Below the pieces are notes generated by a model, which saw only the letters and a list, made by a program, of their open reading frames with translations, did not search any database and was not told the origin of the DNA. DNA of 12,253 nucleotides from Devosia sp. Its GTDB lineage: Bacteria > Pseudomonadota > Alphaproteobacteria > Rhizobiales > Devosiaceae. Location: positions 1 through 12,253 of the forward strand of contig JAEUMC010000297.1 in the NCBI GenBank assembly GCA_016793415.1. Direction: 5' to 3'. This document shows positions 1 through 4,646 of the stretch, piece by piece. The position numbers and the translations under genes are program-made. Position 1 is the stretch's first letter. The number at the start of each line of letters is the position of its first letter.

Positions 1-3
1 GGA

Positions 4-72
4 GCGTTTTCAGGAAAAGTTGCAGACTTTTCCGGTTCGAAAGCGCGACCAGATCGGAGACGTAGAGCATTT
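4..72 (+). repeat. RIME-like palindromic intergenic element, copy 1
   Basis: This is a nested inverted repeat. The outer arms GCGTTTTC (4-11) and GAAAGCGC (39-46) pair over 8 bp with one G-U. The inner arms GGAAAAGT (13-20) and ACTTTTCC (26-33) pair perfectly around a 5-nt loop. The tail reads into GTAGAGCATTTC (62-73). From memory, this arrangement (GGAGCG-TTTTC-AGGAAAAGT ... CCGGTTCGAAA ... TAGAGCAT) resembles the rhizobial interspersed elements called RIME. A second, diverged copy lies in reverse orientation at about 2630-2677. The element sits downstream of the EVE gene and its left end may be cut by the window edge. Family membership is inference; the symmetry is directly visible. Confidence 0.65.
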
Positions 73-95
73 CACCGCCACGGTGACATGCTCTA
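63..95. terminator. Strong hairpin covering the stop codon of the EVE gene
   Basis: Arms TAGAGCAT (63-70) and ATGCTCTA (88-95) pair over 8 bp. After a single T/C mismatch, TCACCG (72-77) pairs with CGGTGA (81-86) around a 3-nt loop. The TAG stop of the EVE-domain gene (complement of 93-95) is the outermost part of the stem. No T-run follows on either strand, so this is either a Rho-type or processing hairpin rather than a classic intrinsic terminator, or the terminal part of the adjacent RIME-like element. Confidence 0.45.
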
Positions 96-512
96 AACTT
101 CCGCGCCCATCGCCGTGGCGATGGTGCGGAAGTCCTTTTCGCTGATCTCGAACAGGCCGAAGCGCATCTGGTAGCCCCAGTTGGCCTTGCCGCGGGTGAA
201 CTCGAGCTGGTCGAGCAGCGGCGCGATGGGGGCTTCGGCCGCTTCGGCATAGTCGACGTTGCGGCGCCAGGGAGTGAAGTCGCCGCCCATCACGCCCTGG
301 TAGAGTTGTTCGTCCCGTACCCGGCCAATGGTGGTGAAGCTCTGCAGCCGATCCTTGCCGCCGATGGTCTCGGCCGGGGAATAGTAGGTGATGCCGTCGC
401 CGGCGCGGATGCGCTGCAGCGGGGCCTTCTTGCCGTGGTTCACCTGCATGAAGCCCTCACGCCCGCGGCGGGCGTGCTCGGCCGAGGCAACTGCAATCCA
501 GTATCTGGTCAT
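93..512 (-). CDS. EVE domain-containing protein (PF01878 type)
   Basis: This 139-residue protein is a stand-alone EVE domain, a PUA-like fold. EVE domains are thought to bind modified bases in DNA or RNA, but the ligand and role of this small bacterial form are not established. Family features seen are the [10 protein letters not shown] start, basic [23 protein letters not shown] at 24-46, the strand FTTIGRV at 59-65, and the Arg/Trp-rich stretch [11 protein letters not shown] at 78-88. Length matches the stand-alone family. The ATG at 512 has GGAG 7 nt upstream, but that motif is locked in an 8-bp inverted repeat (517-538), which suggests translational control. The gene appears monocistronic, is followed immediately by palindromic repeats, and lies 102 bp beyond the 34-residue ORF on the same strand. 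No restriction or defence partner is visible next to it. Confidence 0.85.
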   Translation of the reverse strand: MTRYWIAVASAEHARRGREGFMQVNHGKKAPLQRIRAGDGITYYSPAETIGGKDRLQSFTTIGRVRDEQLYQGVMGGDFTPWRRNVDYAEAAEAPIAPLLDQLEFTRGKANWGYQMRFGLFEISEKDFRTIATAMGAEV

Positions 513-516
513 CGCT

Positions 517-538
517 GATCTCCGTCATCGCGGAGATC
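517..538 (-). promoter_or_regulatory. Inverted repeat sequestering the EVE gene Shine-Dalgarno
   Basis: GATCTCCG (517-524) and CGGAGATC (531-538) form a perfect 8-bp stem with a 6-nt loop. Read on the minus strand, the 3' arm contains GGAG, which is the only good Shine-Dalgarno match and lies 7 nt before the ATG at 512. If the hairpin forms in the mRNA, ribosome access would be blocked. An operator role for the palindrome in DNA is the alternative. Confidence 0.45.
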
Positions 539-614
539 GTGGACCGGGAGACTGTCAGTTTTCGGCAGTGGTCGCTGCGCGAGGGCAGGGCGATCCGGCC
601 GTGAAACGATCTGG

Positions 615-719
615 CTAGAGGACCGGCAAGCGGTCCAGCAACCCATCGAGGAAGCTCGCCAGCCAGTGCTTGAGCGACTGACGCTCCTTGCGACCATGCT
701 GTTTTGAGCTGAGGGTCAT
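615..719 (-). CDS. Possible 34-residue protein coupled to the DUF1232 gene
   Basis: The ATG (complement of 717-719) lies 2 nt after the TGA of the DUF1232 gene, a spacing typical of translational coupling. The peptide is basic and hydrophilic at the N-terminus (SSKQHGRKERQ, residues 4-14). It ends in a segment, LKHWLASFLDGLLDRLPVL, that could form an amphipathic helix against a membrane. No family is recognised. There is no convincing Shine-Dalgarno directly upstream, so expression would depend on re-initiation. Its last codons overlap a 6-bp hairpin (620-636). That leaves the alternative that this is only the 3' untranslated end and terminator of the DUF1232 mRNA. Coding status is uncertain. 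Confidence 0.35.
   Translation of the reverse strand: MTLSSKQHGRKERQSLKHWLASFLDGLLDRLPVL
620..636 (-). terminator. Short hairpin at the end of the DUF1232 transcript
   Basis: GGACCG (620-625) and CGGTCC (631-636) form a perfect 6-bp stem with a 5-nt loop. It lies about 85-100 nt beyond the DUF1232 stop and overlaps the last codons of the possible 34-residue ORF. There is no T-run, so its strength as a terminator is doubtful. Confidence 0.3.
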
Positions 720-721
720 GC

Positions 722-1030
722 TCAGCGCCGGCGATAGGTGCCGTCGATCTCCTTGGCGCCGTCGGCCGTACGCCGATAGACCGGGGCCTTCTGCGGCAGC
801 AGCTTCACGATGAAGCTGACCAGCAGCGGCACGACGATGAAATCGTCGACCCAGCCGAGCAGCGGGATCATGTCCGGAATCAGGTCGATCGGGCTCAACA
901 GGTAGGCCGGCACCAACAGCATCAAGGCCTTGAGGTGGACCGGCGTCTCCGACGAGACGAAGGCCTTCCAGAGCGTTGCGAGTTCCTTGCGGAAAGTGAC
1001 GAAGCGGGCGAGGAGCGAGAACCTGTTCAT
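722..1030 (-). CDS. YkvA family protein (DUF1232)
   Basis: This 102-residue protein carries the DUF1232 core: a hydrophobic segment followed by PAYLLSPIDLIPDMIPLLGW and VDD (residues 41-63), then a second hydrophobic stretch DFIVVPLLVSFIVKLL (63-78). The core is a helical hairpin with the signature YxxSPxDLIPD. These small proteins are predicted to be membrane-embedded and their function is unknown. The ATG at 1030 (MNRFSLLARF) was chosen because the longer frame upstream gives a low-complexity, non-homologous N-terminus that crosses the terminator of the preceding gene. The Shine-Dalgarno is weak. A possible 34-residue ORF starts 2 nt past its stop. The basic C-terminus (RRTADGAKEIDGTYRRR) would lie on the cytoplasmic side. 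Confidence 0.85.
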   Translation of the reverse strand: MNRFSLLARFVTFRKELATLWKAFVSSETPVHLKALMLLVPAYLLSPIDLIPDMIPLLGWVDDFIVVPLLVSFIVKLLPQKAPVYRRTADGAKEIDGTYRRR

Positions 1031-1086
1031 GCTGAAGAGATGGTCCGCATCGGCAACTGCTTCAAGAGGTGCTGCAGTCGGTCGCA

Positions 1087-1169
1087 GGTCCTCACCCGGA
1101 TAGAGGAGGGGTATGTGGTTTTGTGCACCGCACCCTCGGTGCTCCTCCCCCGCTACGCGGTGGAGGACC
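1087..1169. repeat. Nested palindromic intergenic element
   Basis: An outer stem of about 10 bp with a one-base bulge joins GGTCCTC-ACC (1087-1096) and GGT-G-GAGGACC (1159-1169). Inside it GAGGAG (1103-1108) can pair with CTCCTC (1142-1147), and GCACCG (1125-1130) with CGGTGC (1137-1142). Alternatively, CCTCC-C-CCGC (1144-1153) folds on GCGG-T-GGAGG (1157-1166) around a TAC loop. The latter resembles the CCTCCCCCGC..GCGGGGGAGG palindromes frequent between rhizobial genes. It sits in the 220-bp spacer upstream of the DUF1232 gene, which shows nothing else apart from the terminator at 1212-1243. Confidence 0.5.
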
Positions 1170-1211
1170 AATGAGAGGCCGGCGCGATACCCCTGACGAA
1201 CGGCAGCGTGG

Positions 1212-1243
1212 GAGAAGGGCCCGCGATGCTCCGGGCCCTTCTC
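1212..1243 (-). terminator. Hairpin terminator after the Rnk-like gene
   Basis: GAGAAGGGCCC (1212-1222) and GGGCCCTTCTC (1233-1243) form a perfect 11-bp stem with a 10-nt loop, 7 nt past the stop codon of the Rnk-like gene. No U-tract follows on the minus strand, so termination may be Rho-assisted, or the hairpin may protect the mRNA 3' end. It separates this operon from the DUF1232 gene on the same strand. Confidence 0.6.
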
Positions 1244-1250
1244 GCCTCCG

Positions 1251-1688
1251 TCACGCCGCCAGCGGTCCGGGATCGTCATCCGGATCGTCGTTGACCACGG
1301 CGATGATCCGCAGCCGCTGCACCTCGCCATTGCGGTCGAGCCAGGACATTTGCTGGCCGGGTCGGGTGCCGAGCAGGGCCGCGCCATGCTCGGAGGTGAC
1401 GGCGAGGCTGTAGCCGGCCGACCCCGTGGCATCGTCAGGAATCACCAGCTTGGCGATCCGCTCGGCGCCCGGCACCGGGGCATAGCGGACGATGCTGCCG
1501 ATACGCACGACGTTGGTAGGAACCATACTGTCGGGGATGATCCTGGCCCGGTCGAGCTCGTAGAGCAGCAGGTCGGCATTGCCACGTTCGCCCACATGGG
1601 TGAGCGCAACCACGGTGAGCCGGTGATGCTCGGTCTTGCCCACCACGATCTCGGGCGAGGCGATCCAGTCGAGGGAGATGGTCGTCAT
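1251..1688 (-). CDS. Rnk/GreA-GreB C-terminal family protein (nucleoside diphosphate kinase regulator-like)
   Basis: This 145-residue protein matches the Rnk branch of the GreA/GreB family. An N-terminal region of about 55 residues ends in the family-like segment LLYELDRARIIPDSMVP (41-57). It is followed by the FKBP-like Gre C-domain: VVRIGSIVRYA (60-70), KLVIPDD (80-86), and the hallmark LAVTSEHGAALLGTRPGQQMSW (95-116). Rnk proteins contact RNA polymerase but lack the long coiled coil needed for transcript cleavage. E. coli Rnk was named for an effect on nucleoside diphosphate kinase. The ATG at 1688 overlaps the TGA of the zinc-ribbon gene upstream (ATGA) and has AAGGA 7 nt before it. It is the last gene of a three-gene operon. 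The exact cellular target is unknown. Confidence 0.85.
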   Translation of the reverse strand: MTTISLDWIASPEIVVGKTEHHRLTVVALTHVGERGNADLLLYELDRARIIPDSMVPTNVVRIGSIVRYAPVPGAERIAKLVIPDDATGSAGYSLAVTSEHGAALLGTRPGQQMSWLDRNGEVQRLRIIAVVNDDPDDDPGPLAA

Positions 1689-1843
1689 GGCGTTTCCTTG
1701 GGAAGGTCAGGCTGTTCCAGCGCGAACGGTGCCCCGGGCGCCGGCCGCGGCGAGGGCGGCGACCGGTCGTGGCACCACGGACATCTGAGGGCGGCGCGCG
1801 GTCGCGCGCCACTGCAGGATCGGCAATAGCGCAGAGCCGGCAT
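1685..1843 (-). CDS. 52-residue zinc-ribbon protein
   Basis: The frame starts at an ATG (complement of 1841-1843) directly after the TGA of the upstream gene (TGAATG) and has GGAGGG as Shine-Dalgarno, 6 nt before the ATG. It ends in a TGA overlapping the ATG of the Rnk-like gene by 4 nt. The peptide begins MPALRYCRSCSGARPRAALR and continues CPWCHD. Two CxxC knuckles (Cys7/Cys10 and Cys21/Cys24) are spaced as in a small treble-clef or zinc-ribbon fold, followed by a Pro-rich tail (SPPSPRPAPGAP) and an acidic end. Two other frames are open across this stretch, but neither has Cys pairs or matching start/stop junctions at both ends. Partners are unknown; linkage to an RNA-polymerase-binding Rnk-like protein suggests a nucleic-acid or ribosome-associated role (inference). 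Confidence 0.75.
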   Translation of the reverse strand: MPALRYCRSCSGARPRAALRCPWCHDRSPPSPRPAPGAPFALEQPDLPKETP

Positions 1844-2068
1844 TCATGAGCCCTCCGGCCCGGGCGGCGGGGTGGTGGCCCAGCTGTTGAGCACGCGGGC
1901 CCGATCGTCGAGCGAGAGCAGCCGCACCGTCATGGCCGTGGTCTCGATCGGCGTCTGCTGCGGCAGGCTGTAGCTGAGGTTGGGGAGCTGGCGTTCGGCC
2001 CATTCGCGAAAGCGGCGCAGCTTGTTGCCGCCGCTGATCGGCAGGGTCACGGAATACTTGAAGGTCAT
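1844..2068 (-). CDS. Conserved-looking hypothetical protein, 74 residues
   Basis: No family is recognised. The ATG at 2068 (MTFKYSVTLP) is preferred over the upstream in-frame ATG at 2134. It has AAGG 8-9 nt upstream, and the extension (MPIWCPGRFPAPAAAHAHKA) would cover a GC hairpin and is Ala/Pro/His rich. The peptide is soluble, with a basic helix-like centre (NKLRRFREWAERQLPN, 15-30) and a tail ending PPPGPEGS. No signal peptide, membrane span or Cys pair is seen. The second half (IETTAMTVRLLSLDDRARVL, 41-60) could form a strand plus a helix. It is the first gene of the operon with the zinc-ribbon and Rnk-like genes. Its TGA abuts the next ATG, and the Shine-Dalgarno of that gene lies within its last codons. 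Confidence 0.7.
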   Translation of the reverse strand: MTFKYSVTLPISGGNKLRRFREWAERQLPNLSYSLPQQTPIETTAMTVRLLSLDDRARVLNSWATTPPPGPEGS

Positions 2069-2099
2069 GGTCGTCGCCTTATGCGCGTGCGCAGCCGCA

Positions 2100-2124
2100 G
2101 GTGCCGGGAAGCGTCCCGGGCACC
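2100..2124 (-). promoter_or_regulatory. Leader hairpin of the 74-residue/zinc-ribbon/Rnk operon
   Basis: GGTGCC-GGGA (2100-2109) pairs with TCCC-G-GGCACC (2114-2124) over 10 bp with one bulged G and a 4-nt loop. It lies about 30 nt upstream of the first gene of the operon. A second small stem (TGCGC-GT-GCGCA, 2082-2093) sits between it and the Shine-Dalgarno. It may be a mRNA leader structure or a processing site; no known riboswitch is recognised. Confidence 0.3.
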
Positions 2125-2160
2125 AGATCGGCATGCTGTCTTATGGGGGTGATGAACCAT

Positions 2161-2201
2161 CCTGATGTCGCCCTTGCCGTTCGGCAGGTGGCAACATCAG
2201 G
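2161..2201. repeat. Inverted repeat in the operon's upstream region
   Basis: CCTGATGT (2161-2168) and ACATCAGG (2194-2201) are perfect 8-bp arms, 25 nt apart, enclosing a smaller TGCC-GTTC-GGCA stem. Further upstream are two compact palindromes, GAACCGGTTC (2253-2262) and GGCCAT-C-ATGGCC (2267-2279). The 270-bp gap 2069-2338 holds no convincing gene. These are its only visible elements and may be regulatory sites for the 74-residue/zinc-ribbon/Rnk operon. Confidence 0.4.
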
Positions 2202-2338
2202 CCATCAGCCTGCCCGGCGGAGGCGACTTTCGGTTGGGCGAGCGATGACGAAGAACCGGTTCATAAGGCCATCATGGCCAAAGCCAGGGGGAAGTCAAAT
2301 CGCCCCTTCGACCTATGTCCCGCTCCGCCCGACGCCGG

Positions 2339-2548
2339 CTATTTCAGCCCGGCGCGGTCCTTCAGCAGCTTGACGATCGCCATGGCGTGACCGTGCCCGA
2401 GGCCGTAGTCGGCTTTCAGCCAGTCGGTGATCTCTGTCGCCCTGGTGCCGGCTTTGGTGAAGCCTTTGGCAGTGGCGAGGCGGATCCACTCCTCCGGGTT
2501 GACGCCGGTCTGCTTCTCGATGTTGTCGAGATAGGCTTGAAAGGTCAT
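2339..2548 (-). CDS. DUF4287 domain-containing protein
   Basis: This 69-residue protein matches DUF4287 across its length: MTFQAYLDNIEKQTGVNPEE (1-20), then the conserved LATAKGFTKAGTRATEITDW (24-43), then LKADYGLGHGHAMAIVKLL (44-62). It is predicted to be a compact helical bundle, small and soluble. Function is unknown; homologues are stand-alone or fused to other small uncharacterised domains. The ATG at 2548 fits the usual family N-terminus; the Shine-Dalgarno is weak (GCGAG). The gene is divergent from ispG, with 139 bp between the starts that contain a RIME-like element. No obvious terminator follows within 60 bp, so read-through toward the 74-residue/zinc-ribbon/Rnk operon is possible. 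Confidence 0.85.
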   Translation of the reverse strand: MTFQAYLDNIEKQTGVNPEEWIRLATAKGFTKAGTRATEITDWLKADYGLGHGHAMAIVKLLKDRAGLK

Positions 2549-2584
2549 GGGTGACTCGCTTCAATCGGTCACGCAATCGTAACA

Positions 2585-2613
2585 TTGCGCCCTCAACCTC
2601 AAAGGCCTATTTG
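2585..2613 (+). promoter_or_regulatory. Candidate ispG promoter
   Basis: TTGCGC (2585-2590) and TATTTG (2608-2613) are separated by 17 bp. Each hexamer matches 3 of 6 positions of the sigma-70 consensus, including the conserved TTG and TAT. Transcription would start near 2620, leaving a leader of about 65-70 nt that contains the RIME-like hairpin just before the ispG Shine-Dalgarno. The assignment is weak. Confidence 0.25.
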
Positions 2614-2629
2614 CTGAGGCGGCAAGCCT

Positions 2630-2677
2630 GAGCTTTCGAGCTGGCGAAGTCGCACGACTTCCCCGAAAGCGCTCTAG
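2630..2677 (-). repeat. RIME-like palindromic element, copy 2
   Basis: On the minus strand it starts GAGCGCTTTCGGGGAAGTC, which aligns without gaps with copy 1 at the window's left end: GAGCG-TTTC-GG-AA in the left half and GACTT-CC-G-TCGAAAGC in the right half are shared. The outer stem is GCTTTCG (2632-2638) with CGAAAGC (2664-2670), 7 bp. The inner stem is GAAGTCG (2646-2652) with CGACTTC (2655-2661). The inner stem differs in sequence from copy 1 but still pairs, so base pairing rather than sequence is conserved. The element ends 1-2 nt before the ispG Shine-Dalgarno (AGGGG, 2676-2680). Confidence 0.6.
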
Positions 2678-2687
2678 GGGTTCCTTG

Positions 2688-3926
2688 ATGAGCATTTCTC
2701 CCCGCCGGCAGTCGGTCGGCGTCAATGTCGGTGGCGTGATGGTGGGCGGCGGCGCGCCGATCGTCGTCCAATCGATGACCAATACCGACACCGCCGATAT
2801 CGAGGCGACGGTGCGCCAGGTGGCGCAGCTGTGGCGCGCCGGCTCGGAGATCGTCCGCATCACTGTCGACCGCGACGAGGCGGCGGCGGCCGTACCGCAC
2901 ATTCGCGACCGGCTGGCGGCGCGCGGCATCAACGTGCCGATCGTCGGCGACTTCCACTATATCGGCCACAAGCTGCTGACCGACCACCCGGCGGCGGCCG
3001 AGGCTCTCGCCAAGTACCGCATCAACCCGGGCAATGTCGGCTTCAAGGCGAAGCGCGATACACAGTTCGCGACGCTGATCGAACTGGCGATGAAATACGA
3101 CAAGCCGGTGCGCATCGGGGTTAACTGGGGCTCGCTCGACGAAGAGCTGCTGACCCGGCTGATGGACGAGAACTCGACTGCGGCGGCACCGGTTTCGGCT
3201 GCTGCGGTGCAGCGCGAGGCGATCATCCAGTCGGCGCTGCTGTCGGCGCAGCGGGCCGAAGAGCTCGGGCTGGCGCGGGATCACATCATCCTTTCCACCA
3301 AGGTATCGGACGTCCAGCACCTGATCGCGGTCTACCAGGACCTGGCGGCGCGCTGCGATTATGCCCTGCACCTGGGGCTGACCGAAGCGGGGATGGGGTC
3401 CAAGGGCATCGTTGCGTCGTCGGCGGCGATGGGGATCCTGTTGCAGCAGGGGATCGGCGACACCATCCGCGTGTCGCTGACGCCGGAGCCGGGTGGCGAC
3501 CGCACCCAGGAAGTGCGGGTGGCGCAGGAGCTGCTGCAGACCATGGGCTTCCGGCAGTTCCTGCCGGTGGTGGCGGCGTGCCCGGGCTGCGGGCGCACGA
3601 CCAGCCAGACCTTCCAGGTGCTGGCCAAGGAAATCCAGGATCATCTGAGCGCGTCGATGCCGGAGTGGAAGGAACGCTATCCGGGGGTCGAGACGCTGTC
3701 GGTGGCGGTGATGGGCTGCATCGTCAATGGCCCGGGGGAGAGCAAGCACGCCAATATCGGCATCTCGCTCCCCGGCACCGGCGAAACTCCGGCGGCGCCG
3801 GTGTTCATCGACGGCCAGAAGGTCGCGACGCTGCGCGGCGCCGATGTCGCCGAGCAGTTCAAGGGCATGGTCGCCGACTATATCGAGAAGCGCTTCGGCA
3901 CGGCTGAGAAGACCGCAGCAGAATGA
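2688..3926 (+). CDS. ispG: 4-hydroxy-3-methylbut-2-en-1-yl diphosphate synthase (flavodoxin-type), IspG/GcpE
   Basis: IspG catalyses the penultimate step of the MEP isoprenoid pathway: reductive ring opening of methylerythritol cyclodiphosphate (MEcPP) to HMBPP using a [4Fe-4S] cluster. The protein has 412 residues, the usual size of the bacterial two-domain form. The N-terminal barrel shows [20 protein letters not shown] (6-25), QSMTNTDT and DFHYIGH. The cluster domain has [13 protein letters not shown] with Cys298 and Cys301, and [10 protein letters not shown] with Cys344 and Glu351, which are the three Cys and one Glu cluster ligands of the family. The ATG at 2688 follows AGGGG by 7 nt; an in-frame TTG directly before it is less likely. 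The TGA overlaps the next start (ATGA), so it heads an operon with a small membrane protein and a Nudix hydrolase. A RIME-like hairpin lies in the leader. Confidence 0.97.
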   Translation: MSISPRRQSVGVNVGGVMVGGGAPIVVQSMTNTDTADIEATVRQVAQLWRAGSEIVRITVDRDEAAAAVPHIRDRLAARGINVPIVGDFHYIGHKLLTDHPAAAEALAKYRINPGNVGFKAKRDTQFATLIELAMKYDKPVRIGVNWGSLDEELLTRLMDENSTAAAPVSAAAVQREAIIQSALLSAQRAEELGLARDHIILSTKVSDVQHLIAVYQDLAARCDYALHLGLTEAGMGSKGIVASSAAMGILLQQGIGDTIRVSLTPEPGGDRTQEVRVAQELLQTMGFRQFLPVVAACPGCGRTTSQTFQVLAKEIQDHLSASMPEWKERYPGVETLSVAVMGCIVNGPGESKHANIGISLPGTGETPAAPVFIDGQKVATLRGADVAEQFKGMVADYIEKRFGTAEKTAAE

Positions 3927-4045
3927 GCCGGCTGCGCGATTGGCTGTTCACCGGCGAAGCCGCGCGGCGGCGCTGGCTGTGGCTTGGCGTGCTGGCCCTG
4001 TTGCTGGTCGTGCTGTGGCTGACGGGTAACCTCAGGTCGAGCTGA
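3923..4045 (+). CDS. 40-residue single-span membrane protein
   Basis: The ATG overlaps the ispG stop (ATGA, 3923-3926), and its own TGA overlaps the ATG of the Nudix gene (TGATG, 4043-4047). The frame is thus locked between both neighbours. The peptide starts [17 protein letters not shown], a positively charged N-terminus with an amphipathic helix. One hydrophobic helix follows, [18 protein letters not shown] (18-35), and the tail is NLRSS. By the positive-inside rule the N-terminus would be cytoplasmic. It is too short for most gene callers. No family is recognised. Position suggests co-translation with ispG, but a role in isoprenoid synthesis is only inference. Confidence 0.75.
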   Translation: MSRLRDWLFTGEAARRRWLWLGVLALLLVVLWLTGNLRSS

Positions 4046-4437
4046 TGGAAAAGGCGTGCCCGGTTGTGCTGAGACTGCGGGGAGGCGCGGAAATTCTGGC
4101 GTTCCGGCATCCCGACGCTGGCCTGCAGATCGTCAAGGGCACGATCGAAGCCAACGAGACGCCAGATCAGGCCGCCCTGCGTGAACTCTGGGAAGAGGCG
4201 GGTATCAAAGACGCCCGTGCCACCGGGCGGTTCGGCTCGCTCGAGATCGGCGCCGACACCTGGCATTTCATCCGGATACAAGCCAGCGACTTGCCCGAGC
4301 GCTGGGTCCACCACTGCCAGGATGATGGTGGACACGCCTTTTCGTTCTTCTGGTATCCGCTGATGCAGCAGCCGGACGGACAATGGCACGACAGCTTCAA
4401 GCGAGCGCTTCAGCACATCGCAGACGTCGCCAGCTGA
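4045..4437 (+). CDS. Nudix hydrolase
   Basis: This 130-residue protein has a complete Nudix box, GX5EX7REUXEEXGU, starting GTIEANETPDQAALRELWEE and ending AGI (residues 32-54). The glutamates of REUXEE bind the divalent metals for hydrolysis of a nucleoside diphosphate linked to another moiety. The N-terminus (CPVVLRLRGGAEILAFRHPD) supplies the first strands. After the box come GRFGSLEIGADTWHFIRIQA and an aromatic-rich HAFSFFWYPL segment. It resembles small Nudix proteins of MutT/diadenosine-phosphatase type, but the substrate cannot be read from the sequence. Start and stop are fixed by the TGATG overlap with the small membrane protein gene upstream. It is the last gene of the ispG operon. 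Confidence 0.9.
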   Translation: MEKACPVVLRLRGGAEILAFRHPDAGLQIVKGTIEANETPDQAALRELWEEAGIKDARATGRFGSLEIGADTWHFIRIQASDLPERWVHHCQDDGGHAFSFFWYPLMQQPDGQWHDSFKRALQHIADVAS

Positions 4438-4537
4438 TGGCATTTGGGGAGCACCCAAGGCCTCCAATGCGCAGCCCAACCCAGCCCGAGCCGCCCTATT
4501 GCATGAAGGGTGCGGACCTCTTTGGCGCCGGCGCAAG

Positions 4538-4643
4538 CTGACCCCCACCCCTGTCCCCTCCCCGCAAGGGGGAGGGAGACCCTGACGCTGGCATCGCAGT
4601 TCCATCGTCTCCCTTCCTCTTGCGGGGAAGCTGAGCAGTGGGG
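4538..4643 (-). repeat. About 107-bp palindromic element, copy A, at a convergent junction
   Basis: The left arm CCCCTCCCCGCAAGGGGGAG (4555-4574) lies within 4541-4580. The right arm GTCTCCC..TCTTGCGGGGAA..CAGTGGGG (4607-4643) is its imperfect inverse. The centre (GTCTCCC .. GATGGAAC..CGATGCC..CGTCAGGGTCTCC on the minus strand) matches copy B at 10674-10780 in reverse orientation. It lies between the convergent Nudix and ispA-like genes and ends 3 bp before the ispA stop, so it may terminate both transcripts. Upstream, 4438-4537 shows only a weak TTGGG-GAGCA-CCCAA stem (4444-4458) and no gene. Confidence 0.75.
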
Positions 4644-4646
4644 CGC

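Noticed and set aside
1435..1812. 125-codon minus-strand frame overlapping the Rnk-like and zinc-ribbon genes
   Set aside because: Arg/Pro-rich shadow frame; the Rnk-like protein in the neighbouring frame carries the Gre C-domain hallmark.
1707..2003. 98-codon minus-strand frame across the zinc-ribbon gene
   Set aside because: Low-complexity Ala/Pro/Arg translation. An internal ATG (1847) overlaps the upstream stop as ATGA, but the encoded 46 residues have no pattern, whereas the alternative frame has CxxC pairs and fits both junctions.
2101..2373. Plus-strand ORF in the 2069-2338 spacer
   Set aside because: No ribosome site, composition unlike a protein, and it runs into the DUF4287 gene on the other strand.
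2607..3749. Minus-strand ORF of 380 codons antisense to ispG
   Set aside because: Arg/His-rich shadow translation with no motif; the plus strand is unmistakable IspG.
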